Assembly: GCF_947255005.1 (NCBI RefSeq)
Contig: NZ_CAMYFI010000093.1
Span: 1 to 5,799, forward strand
Source of the DNA: an uncultured Tessaracoccus sp.
Lineage (GTDB): Bacteria > Actinomycetota > Actinomycetes > Propionibacteriales > Propionibacteriaceae
DNA length: 5,799 nucleotides
Direction: 5' to 3'
A program made the translations under genes and the position numbers. Below the pieces are notes generated by a model. That model was not told where the DNA came from, searched no databases, and was given only the letters and a program-made list of their open reading frames with translations. Positions within the stretch are counted from its first letter, which is position 1. Each line of letters opens with the position of its first letter. Below, piece after piece: positions 1 to 5,088 of this stretch.

Positions 1-53
1 CCGAGCGCGCCAAGGGCACACCCTTCGAGCACCACCACGTCAACCTCGCCTGA
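1..53 (+). CDS. C-terminal end of an unidentified protein (partial, 5' end outside window)
   Basis: Reading from base 3, an open frame ends at a TGA at 51-53 and gives the last 16 residues ERAKGTPFEHHHVNLA. Codons are GC-rich at third positions (GAG, CGC, GCC, AAG, GGC, CTC), as expected for a real gene of this genome. The hairpin repeats begin about 10 bases after the stop, as is common after actinobacterial genes. The tail has three consecutive histidines, but I do not recognise the family and assign no function. The gene runs toward the minus-strand operon, so the two are convergent. The fragment is too short to exclude a chance open frame. Confidence 0.5.
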   Translation, partial: ERAKGTPFEHHHVNLA

Positions 54-62
54 CGCTCTCCG

Positions 63-156
63 GGGTTTCGATACACTCGCTCCGCGGGCTACTCAAGCAC
101 CGGAGACAGCGCTACCTGACCATCGAGTAGGCGGCGCAGCCGACGTATCGAGATGC
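63..156. repeat. Pair of opposed intergenic hairpin elements (left array, first pair)
   Basis: A forward copy at 63-105 begins GGGTTTCGATAC and ends CTACTCAAGCACCGG. An inverted copy at 119-156 reads CATCGAGTAGG, then a short stem around GCA, then CGTATCGAGATG. The reverse complement of the second matches the frame of the first, so the two face each other across 13 bases. The forward copy has a degenerate central hairpin. The inverted copy has CGGC-GCA-GCCG with one mismatch further out. The elements are non-coding and lie after the stop of the left gene, where they could act as a transcription end or mRNA-stabilising structure. I infer a REP-like dispersed element; no transposase is nearby. 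Confidence 0.85.
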
Positions 157-166
157 GCCGAGTGAA

Positions 167-248
167 AAACTTCATAATCCGTACGCAGCTTCGCTTAACC
201 CCTCAAAATCGGAGGGTTTGGTCAATCTGCGTACGGATTTTGAAGTTT
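167..248. repeat. Long imperfect inverted repeat with a nested hairpin
   Basis: The left arm at 167-188 and right arm at 227-248 are 22 bases each. The left arm matches the reverse complement of the right at 21 of 22 positions; the mismatch is in CATAATCC versus CAAAATCC. The core of the arms is CCGTACGCAG / CTGCGTACGG. Inside, 197-204 (AACCCCTC) and 212-219 (GAGGGTTT) form a second stem with one mismatch and a 7-base loop. The sequence is unlike the hairpin elements on both sides and looks less GC-rich. It lies between two convergent transcription units. It could be a remnant of a small non-autonomous mobile element, a bidirectional terminator, or a structured RNA. No target-site duplication is evident. 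Confidence 0.8.
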
Positions 249-254
249 CGTGCT

Positions 255-412
255 GGGTTTCGATACGCATGCGGCGGGGTTTCGATACGCGCCTACGGCG
301 CTACTCAACCACCGGAGAGGCCCCACTTGACCACCGGGCGCTCCCGCCCGACCGCCGAGTGCCCGCCTGACCCGACCGTCGAGTAGGCGGCACAGCCGCC
401 GTATCGAGACGC
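255..412. repeat. Truncated copy plus opposed pair of intergenic hairpin elements (left array, second pair)
   Basis: A truncated copy (GGGTTTCGATACGC, 255-268) is followed by a full forward copy at 277-315 and an inverted copy at 375-412. The forward copy holds the hairpin GCGCC-TAC-GGCGC at 289-301. The inverted copy holds GGCGGC-ACA-GCCGCC at 386-400. The forward copy is almost identical to the one at 3735-3771 on the other side of the operon (36 of 37 bases, the difference being A285 versus G3743). The inverted copy ends 5 bases before the stop codon of the last operon gene (418-420), so it lies directly in that gene's 3' untranslated region. Confidence 0.9.
386..400 (-). terminator. Candidate hairpin at the 3' end of the minus-strand operon
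   Basis: A perfect 6-bp GC stem, GGCGGC / GCCGCC, with a 3-base loop lies 17 bases downstream of the stop codon of the 196-residue membrane protein, in the direction of its transcription. No run of T follows it on the minus strand, so it is not a canonical intrinsic terminator. Actinobacterial terminators often lack the U-tract, which leaves the role open. It is part of the dispersed hairpin element, so any terminator function may be incidental. Confidence 0.35.
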
Positions 413-417
413 AGCGA

Positions 418-1008
418 TCATCCTGCGCGCGAGTGCGCCGGTTTGTGTTGACTCCAGACTGTTACGCAGGCGCCAGCTAGAGCCACCACCACGGAGACGC
501 CGATGAATTCCAGGCTGCGCTGGGTGGGCGTGAACGGGTTCCAGGCTGGCGAAACCAGCTTGGGCACCATCGCAAGAAGCAATGCAGCCGCGTGCGGGAC
601 CGAAACCGCTGAAGGCCATCGTGCGGCGATCAGCCCGCTGGTTCCGAACAGCAAACCACCTGCGGCGACGTGCTGCGGTGCGCTCACACCAGGGATAAGC
701 CACGGCCAGCTGAGCACGAGTCCGCAGATCGCAATAAGCAGACCTTTGGCGGGCGTCAACGAAATCGAGGCAGTTCGCTCTCGCCAGGCATGCTCAGGCA
801 CAAGCAGCCAAGAGCACAACGCGCTAGAAGCAATCATTCCCAAGCTCGTGACGAGTTGGGATTCATCGCCGTGCAACATATCTGGATTGAGTCGCGGCGC
901 TGCTGCTAGCCCGGTCGCACACAACGCGATCACAACAATGCCAAGTTGTGCCACCAACCACCAAGCATGCAACCCTCGTCCAGCTAGAAAAAGTCGCATC
1001 CCATTCAT
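418..1008 (-). CDS. Six-helix integral membrane protein, probable second ABC permease subunit
   Basis: This 196-residue protein is mostly hydrophobic. Likely membrane segments lie near residues 16-38, 52-70, 87-104, 114-130, 137-150 and 167-185. A short basic or acidic stretch (PEHAWRERTASISL, about 71-84) would form a cytoplasmic loop. It has no catalytic motif. The ATG start at 1008 overlaps the TGA of the preceding gene as ATGA, which implies translational coupling; a Shine-Dalgarno match is weak. A start at the ATG of codon 4 (MRLFLAG) is possible. The size and the position after an ABC ATPase and another membrane protein suggest an ABC-2-type exporter subunit or an immunity-type membrane protein. 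That role is inferred from context, since I recognise no named family. The stop lies just 5 bases beyond a hairpin element, but the protein end looks natural rather than truncated. Confidence 0.8.
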   Translation of the reverse strand: MNGMRLFLAGRGLHAWWLVAQLGIVVIALCATGLAAAPRLNPDMLHGDESQLVTSLGMIASSALCSWLLVPEHAWRERTASISLTPAKGLLIAICGLVLSWPWLIPGVSAPQHVAAGGLLFGTSGLIAARWPSAVSVPHAAALLLAMVPKLVSPAWNPFTPTQRSLEFIGVSVVVALAGACVTVWSQHKPAHSRAG

Positions 1009-2264
1009 GGTTGGTCCAACAGCTCTTGCGCACTCATGTCACAGACATTCGGATCCTTCCTGCGTTGCGCCAGAAAAGTGCCTAGCTTCTGCTCACTCCA
1101 CCCCTCTATCTTGGCGGTTGCCGCCCGATAGTCGTCATCATCCTCACTGATGAGCTGGTTGTCACGTTCATTGTGGACAAACATCTCGGCGCCCTGGGCT
1201 TGCAACAGCGACGCAGTTCGTGACAGGAGCGCGGGCTGCAGTTCACCACCAACGCACGTCTTCGATGTCAGTAGTGCCGACGCAATGTCGAACCGCAAAT
1301 CCGCATCGCTCGCCATCATCGATGGCCCTGTCCATCCAGACTCGGGGGATACAACGAGCAGTCCGGTTTTCTCATCATGAGGAACTGTGGTGATTCCCTC
1401 CACTCCTTGCAAGAGATCGGGATGTGCACGACGCACCTCGAGCGCGACTCGGTTCATGGTAGGGACAAGGGTTGCGAACGCGGCAGGATGGCAGATGGTG
1501 AACCCTTGGTGTTCGCTACAGTTCGAGACCGCTGCGGCGGGATTGAGCGCGACAGTAGGTAAGCTAGTCACCCACGGCACGGCGATGATGCCCGCGAGGA
1601 TCCCCGTCGCCAGCATACTATGTCGTCTGGCTGTAACGAGCGTGACCATGAAGAGCAGTACCGAAACGGCCGCGAGCACGATGTGCACTCGAGTAACGAG
1701 CGGCAGGGTGCCGAACGGGTCCGCGATGGGCAAAAACGGCAGGGCCCTACCCAATGATGCTTCCACCGTCCCCAGATGAAACACCGCGATCGGAACTCCT
1801 GGAGCAAGTAGCCAGGCGCTCTTCCAAGGAGCGTGAAGCCCTATCCACCAACCCCAGAGCCAACCGGCGACAGTCCAGCACGGACCAGCCAAGGTCAAGA
1901 GCCAACTCACCTCCCCAAACCACCCGGTACTGATGATCTTCACCCCAGCAGCGAGCATCAGATCACCTGCGAACGCAATGATCACCGCTGGCCAGAGCGC
2001 CGCCGCGAGGACGACAAGCTGTGATCTAACTGCGGTACGCAGACGAAGAGATGCGCCCTCAACCACCGACGAGCGCACAAGCCAGGTGCCCGCCAGACTA
2101 GCGGCAACCGTTGCCCAGAGATGCGTATGCAGCAGCACACCCGACGCGATTTCCTCCCAACCCCACCACCATGCCCGCAATACGGCTAGCTGCACCGCCT
2201 GCATCGTCACTAGCAGCATCGCGAGCAGGGCTACAGTCGACGCCGAACGGTAGGAACGTCTCAC
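1005..2264 (-). CDS. Membrane protein with about seven helices and a C-terminal cysteine-containing domain, probable ABC permease
   Basis: The 419-residue protein has two parts. Residues 1-235 carry hydrophobic segments near 9-29, 45-63, 82-104, 118-142, 148-163, 190-211 and 216-234. Residues 240-419 are soluble, with four cysteines (C249, C258, C337, C408) and the motif CSEHQGFTICHPA at 249-261. Seven helices with the N-terminus inside would put this domain outside the cell, where cysteines could pair; this topology is inferred. Some actinobacterial ABC-linked membrane proteins carry a similar C-terminal domain with a Cys-x-Pro-like motif, but I cannot confirm membership. The start is a GTG at 2264 that overlaps the ATPase stop as GTGA, with GGGAG at 2273-2277 spaced 8 bases away. 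Translation is therefore probably coupled to the ATPase. It most likely forms the transmembrane part of an exporter with the ATPase and the 196-residue protein. Confidence 0.85.
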   Translation of the reverse strand: MRRSYRSASTVALLAMLLVTMQAVQLAVLRAWWWGWEEIASGVLLHTHLWATVAASLAGTWLVRSSVVEGASLRLRTAVRSQLVVLAAALWPAVIIAFAGDLMLAAGVKIISTGWFGEVSWLLTLAGPCWTVAGWLWGWWIGLHAPWKSAWLLAPGVPIAVFHLGTVEASLGRALPFLPIADPFGTLPLVTRVHIVLAAVSVLLFMVTLVTARRHSMLATGILAGIIAVPWVTSLPTVALNPAAAVSNCSEHQGFTICHPAAFATLVPTMNRVALEVRRAHPDLLQGVEGITTVPHDEKTGLLVVSPESGWTGPSMMASDADLRFDIASALLTSKTCVGGELQPALLSRTASLLQAQGAEMFVHNERDNQLISEDDDDYRAATAKIEGWSEQKLGTFLAQRRKDPNVCDMSAQELLDQP

Positions 2265-2998
2265 GTCGCTAACTCCCGACGAAGAAAATCAGCGAAGGCA
2301 CTGGACGAGCGCTCCTCGCCTGCCGCGTTAGTGACCGTGGTCTGCGTGCGTAGCGATCCGTGCGCGAGCACCAACACTTCATCGGCTACCGTTGTGACGT
2401 CCTCGGTGAGATGCGTTGCCAAGAGCACGTACGGAGCGAAACCAGATTGAGCTAACAGCCCATTGAATGCATCACGCTGGAGTGGGTCCAGCCCGGCAGT
2501 GGGCTCATCGAGGAGCAACAGTTGCGGCTTATGCACGATGGCACAGGCTAAACCAGCTCGCCGTGCGGTACCACCCGACAGCCGAGCACAGCGCTCATTC
2601 TTCCACTGTGCAAGATCAGTGGCCGCGAGAGCCTCCTGAACGGCCCCCACCCCGGAAGCACCGGACAGGCCTTTGAGCCAGGCTGCGTACGAAACCGCGT
2701 CTTGCACGGTCATGCGACCGGGCAGACCGTCCTTCTGCGGCAGATATCCGATGTGGCGCTGACGTTCACGCTGGTTGCCCGCTCCGACAGCCGCGCCGTC
2801 TATGGCAATCGCAGTGGACCCATCCCGTAACACGCCCGCCATCAGCGCGAGCAGCGTTGATTTTCCCGATCCGTTCACGCCAACGACAGCGTGGTTGCCA
2901 CGGGGCAGGGAGAACTCACATCCCTCCAGGCGCCATTGGCTGTTCGACGTTGCCCACCGCGAGTAGGAGAACGTCGGCACTTCAACGTGCAGAGTCAT
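2261..2998 (-). CDS. ABC transporter ATP-binding protein
   Basis: This 245-residue cytoplasmic ATPase has all the motifs of an ABC nucleotide-binding domain in order: Walker A GVNGSGKST (40-48, K46), Q-loop Q88 in YLPQKDG, signature LSGGT (140-144), Walker B LLLLDEP (160-166, catalytic E165), D-loop GLDP and switch histidine H196 in LLATHLTED. It is a single domain of usual length with no fused membrane part, so it must work with separate permeases, and two follow in the operon. The signature is LSGGT-ARR rather than LSGGQ, a variation also found in drug and peptide exporters. The ATG at 2998 is 12 bases after the stop of the secreted-protein gene and lacks a Shine-Dalgarno sequence (CCTTCCTCT precedes it). 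Coupled re-initiation, or an internal leaderless transcript from TAGCCT at 3005-3010, are both possible. The substrate is unknown. Confidence 0.95.
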   Translation of the reverse strand: MTLHVEVPTFSYSRWATSNSQWRLEGCEFSLPRGNHAVVGVNGSGKSTLLALMAGVLRDGSTAIAIDGAAVGAGNQRERQRHIGYLPQKDGLPGRMTVQDAVSYAAWLKGLSGASGVGAVQEALAATDLAQWKNERCARLSGGTARRAGLACAIVHKPQLLLLDEPTAGLDPLQRDAFNGLLAQSGFAPYVLLATHLTEDVTTVADEVLVLAHGSLRTQTTVTNAAGEERSSSAFADFLRRELAT

Positions 2999-3010
2999 AG
3001 AGGAAGGCTA

Positions 3011-3409
3011 TCATCGGTTGATGGTCACAGGTTTTCCGCACGGATCGAACCAAAAGGGCACGTCGGTACACAGTCGGAGGGATACACCGCGAATCTTTGT
3101 GAAGGTGTAGTTGGTGTTGATAACGGTAAATGACCTGCTCTGGTTCCTCAAACTAACAGTGTTTGGCGAGACCCGCTTCCAACTCTCAGAACCCATTACG
3201 TTACGTGCTTGACCCTGCGTGTACACCTTCCTCATACCGTAAGCACGCTGGGTGCCTTTCACCAAAGCGTAGTTGTTTCCCCATTTCGTTACAGACATGC
3301 GGGCGGTTCCATCAGAGTTTCCGTAGGAAACGGCGGCAAAAGCAGCCATCGGTATGAGCGCCATCGCACATCCCCCTGCTACCGCTTGTATAAACCTTCT
3401 AATTTTCAT
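3011..3409 (-). CDS. Small cationic secreted protein, candidate bacteriocin-like effector
   Basis: From the ATG at 3409 the product is 132 residues. It begins with a Sec signal peptide: basic MKIRR, a hydrophobic core to about residue 24, and AFA before a predicted cut between A25 and A26. The mature part of about 107 residues has 16 Arg/Lys against 4 Asp/Glu and no His, so net charge is about +12. It contains aromatic and polar stretches suggesting beta structure, and two cysteines (C114, C124) nine residues apart near the C-terminus (LCTDVPFWFDPCG). An exported fold could close this as a disulfide loop. I do not recognise a family. An in-frame TTG at 3415 would add two residues, but it lies only one base from the -10 element, so the ATG is preferred. 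GC content is near 50% in lines I counted, well below the right-hand genes. Being first in the ABC operon suggests an exported antagonist or transporter partner; this is inference. Confidence 0.8.
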   Translation of the reverse strand: MKIRRFIQAVAGGCAMALIPMAAFAAVSYGNSDGTARMSVTKWGNNYALVKGTQRAYGMRKVYTQGQARNVMGSESWKRVSPNTVSLRNQSRSFTVINTNYTFTKIRGVSLRLCTDVPFWFDPCGKPVTINR

Positions 3410-3415
3410 AAGCAA

Positions 3416-3443
3416 AAAGTACCCCCCCGCCCGCAGGAGTCAA
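3416..3443 (-). promoter_or_regulatory. Promoter of the four-gene operon, probably giving a leaderless mRNA
   Basis: On the minus strand a -35 box TTGACT (3443-3438) and a -10 box TACTTT (3421-3416) are separated by 16 bases. The first matches five of six bases of the TTGACA consensus, and the second fits the actinobacterial TANNNT form. The next ATG starts 7 bases after the -10 box, exactly where transcription should begin, so the message is probably leaderless. The spacer is extremely GC-rich and ends in seven G immediately before the -10 box. Box positions are read directly; activity and start site are inferred. Confidence 0.6.
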
Positions 3444-3661
3444 CCTAGAGAAGCACAGGTCATGCCAACCAGCCGCATCGGCTTCACACATCTACACGTT
3501 CTGAAAATTGACATCTTGAATCGTCCTGGGTCTGGTCGGGGGCTTTCAAACCAGTGAAGGCGAGCGTCGTGTCAATTCTAAGAAAGTACAACATTGGGTT
3601 GCAGCAGGGACGAGGCGGATGGCGTTGGGAGCGAGGGAAGGCCCCGAGACTCGTCACGGAG
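3444..3661. other. Intergenic stretch with no recognised gene
   Basis: This is the upstream part of the divergent region between the operon and the sensor kinase. I see no convincing coding frame, RNA gene or hairpin element in it. It contains isolated TTGACA hexamers on each strand (plus 3508-3513, minus 3575-3570), without a good -10 partner at normal spacing. Part of it (about 3480-3600) is less GC-rich than the repeats that follow. It could hold operator sites for the operon, but I find no clear dyad. Confidence 0.4.
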
Positions 3662-3727
3662 TGGTTTCGATCCGCGAGCTCCGCTTACCCGACCGTCGAG
3701 TAGGCCCGAAGGGCCGCATCGAGGCGC
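3662..3727. repeat. Opposed pair of intergenic hairpin elements (right array, first pair)
   Basis: A degenerate forward copy at 3662-3687 starts TGGTTTCGATCCGCGAG and lacks the usual ending. Just after it, an inverted copy at 3691-3727 reads GACCGTCGAGTAGG and ends GCATCGAGGCGC, with the hairpin GGCCC-GAA-GGGCC in the middle. The forward-inverted arrangement repeats that of the two pairs in the left array. Confidence 0.8.
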
Positions 3728-3734
3728 ACCGACC

Positions 3735-3868
3735 GGGTTTCGGTACGCGCCTACGGCGCTACTCAACCACCTGACCGGCCCGGGTTTCGATACGCCCGCT
3801 CCACGGGCCACTCACCACCGGAGTCGGAGCCGGTTTCGATACGCCACTTCGTGGCTACTCAACCACCG
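3735..3868 (+). repeat. Three forward copies of the intergenic hairpin element (right array)
   Basis: Copies lie at 3735-3771, 3782-3821 and 3832-3868, all in the same orientation and starting GGTTTCG. Their central hairpins differ in sequence but all close: GCGCC-TAC-GGCGC, GCCCG-CTCCA-CGGGC and GCCAC-TTC-GTGGC. The second copy ends CCACTCACCACCGG, a variant of CTACTCAACCACC. The array ends 60 bases before the kinase start, so it forms the upstream flank of that promoter. The first copy is the near-identical partner of 277-313. Confidence 0.9.
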
Positions 3869-3915
3869 TCGCCCAGATCCAACCGGGGTCTGATGCGGCG
3901 TCGCGGCTCGCCTCG

Positions 3916-3921
3916 TAGGCT
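3916..3921 (+). promoter_or_regulatory. Candidate -10 box of the two-component operon (leaderless)
   Basis: TAGGCT fits the actinobacterial TANNNT -10 form and is followed by exactly six bases and then the ATG of the sensor kinase at 3928. Transcription would therefore start at or next to the ATG. No strong -35 box is visible at 16-18 bases upstream. The same TAGG could instead serve as a weak ribosome-binding site, so this is a modest call. Confidence 0.45.
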
Positions 3922-3927
3922 GACACC

Positions 3928-5088
3928 ATGCTGAGTCGTGTCCGTACCGTCGACGTGGTACTCGCGCTCTGCCAATTCGCACTGGGGATGATCACCTGGG
4001 GATGGGCGCCGTCGCATTCCCACACCTTGTGGCTGCCATTGTTCATCTTGCTCTACGCAGGCCTCATCATCCTCCGTCGCGCCGCACCTGCACCGTCGGC
4101 TGCCGCAATCTATACGCTCTCGCTCGCCCAGGCGTTGCTGGGCATCGAGCCCGGCCCGATGAACCTCGTCGTGCTGCTTTCCGTGTACTCCGTTACTGCC
4201 CACGGCCCCACCTGGGCCAACCGACTAGGGCTCGCCGGTGGCGGAATCGGCGCCTTCATATTCGCTGTACTCGTCGCCGGACGGAACCCCAGCGGCGTGA
4301 TCGTCTATTTCCTACCCACGCTCTTCGCCGTCGGTGTGGCATGGGCTCTCGGGCTCGCGCGCCGCGGCGGAATCACGCAGCAGCGCACCGACGAGGCACG
4401 GATCGCCGCCTTGGAATCCGCCAAAAGCACTGACGCCGAACTCGCAGTCGCCGCGGAACGCTCACGGATCGCTCGTGAGATGCACGACGTCGTCGCTCAT
4501 TCGTTGGCCGTCATCATCGCCCAGGCCGACGGCGGCCGATACGCGGCAGCGACCAACCCGGAACAGGCCACGAAGTCGTTGGAGACGATAGCCGAGATCG
4601 GGCGGGACGCGCTCGCCGACATCCGTCGCATCCTCGGCGTGCTTCGCACCGCCGACGCCGACGTCGCCATCGTCACACCCCAACCCACCAGCGACGACCT
4701 CGCCGACGTGATCGCTCGCGTCAAGGCGACCGGCATCGACGTGGCGTACACCACGATGGGCACTCCCCGGCCCATGATGCCGGGAATGAACGTCACCCTG
4801 CAGCGCGTGTGCCAAGAAGCCCTCACCAACGCGCTCAAACACGCCGGGCCGGGCGCAAAGATGTCTGTCATGCTTTGCTACACCGACGCCGACGTCACTT
4901 TGCAGGTGGATGACGACGGTCGCGGCGCGGCGGCGCTCTCCGACGGTGCCGGCAGTGGGATCGTCGGAATGCGCGAGCGCGCTGCCCTGTTCGGCGGCAC
5001 CCTGCACGCCGGCCCCAAGGCCACCGGGGGGTTCCGCGTCAAACTCACCCTTCCTCTCTCCCCCGACCACGCTCAGGAGTCCACATGA
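3928..5088 (+). CDS. Sensor histidine kinase, NarL/DesK-like (HisKA_3 type)
   Basis: This 386-residue membrane kinase autophosphorylates on a histidine and passes the phosphate to the regulator encoded next. Residues 1-143 are a bundle of about six hydrophobic segments (roughly 8-25, 34-50, 58-72, 78-93, 105-117, 124-143) with only short loops, so it has no large outside sensor domain. A helical linker (about 150-178) leads to the dimerisation and phosphoacceptor motif AREMHDVVAHSLAVI with H186. The ATPase domain has the N-box QEALTNALKHA (296-306), the G1 box DDDGRG (328-333) and the G2 region GSGIVGMRERAALFGG (342-357). These are hallmarks of the HisKA_3/HATPase_c class that pairs with LuxR-type regulators. 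The ATG follows TAGGCT by six bases and may be leaderless. Its stop overlaps the regulator start as ATGA. The stimulus is unknown; such kinases often sense membrane or cell-wall state. Confidence 0.95.
   Translation: MLSRVRTVDVVLALCQFALGMITWGWAPSHSHTLWLPLFILLYAGLIILRRAAPAPSAAAIYTLSLAQALLGIEPGPMNLVVLLSVYSVTAHGPTWANRLGLAGGGIGAFIFAVLVAGRNPSGVIVYFLPTLFAVGVAWALGLARRGGITQQRTDEARIAALESAKSTDAELAVAAERSRIAREMHDVVAHSLAVIIAQADGGRYAAATNPEQATKSLETIAEIGRDALADIRRILGVLRTADADVAIVTPQPTSDDLADVIARVKATGIDVAYTTMGTPRPMMPGMNVTLQRVCQEALTNALKHAGPGAKMSVMLCYTDADVTLQVDDDGRGAAALSDGAGSGIVGMRERAALFGGTLHAGPKATGGFRVKLTLPLSPDHAQEST
5075..5079 (+). promoter_or_regulatory. Ribosome-binding site of the response regulator
   Basis: AGGAG lies inside the last codons of the kinase gene, 5 bases before the ATG at 5085. 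It supports that start, which gives the ATGA overlap with the kinase stop and a regulator beginning MIRVALVDDQ, as is usual for receiver domains. Confidence 0.8.

Noticed and set aside
153..386. Plus-strand open frame across the left repeat array
   Set aside because: It is made of hairpin elements and the inverted repeat, with arginine/proline-rich low-complexity translation typical of non-coding GC-rich DNA.
503..1150. Long plus-strand open frame of 215 codons opposite the two membrane-protein genes
   Set aside because: It is the shadow of two overlapping hydrophobic genes on the minus strand, has no ribosome-binding site or recognisable domain, and crosses the boundary between them.
3011..3409. 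Lactococcin 972 family bacteriocin
   Set aside because: The gene layout is similar, but the mature sequence does not show the features of that family as I know it, is longer, and has a cysteine pair that lactococcin 972 lacks.
3011..3409. Lipoprotein, because of C14 in the signal region (VAGGC)
   Set aside because: The residue three before the cysteine is Ala, not Leu/Val/Ile, and the hydrophobic core lies mostly after the cysteine. A normal AFA signal-peptidase I site follows.
3442..3468. Alternative minus-strand promoter TTGGCA (3468-3463) with TAGGTT (3447-3442)
   Set aside because: The spacer is only 15 bases, and the TTGACT/TACTTT pair just downstream is a better match positioned exactly for the ATG.
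3508..3536. Plus-strand promoter with TTGACA at 3508-3513
   Set aside because: The hexamer 17 bases further on is TCTGGT, which is not a convincing -10 box, and no gene starts within about 390 bases downstream.
63..3868. CRISPR array
   Set aside because: Copies occur in both orientations, with irregular spacing and variable centres, and no cas gene is present. They are dispersed hairpin elements.
3594..3893. Plus- and minus-strand open frames across the right repeat array
   Set aside because: Both translate the dispersed hairpin elements and have no protein-like composition or start signal.
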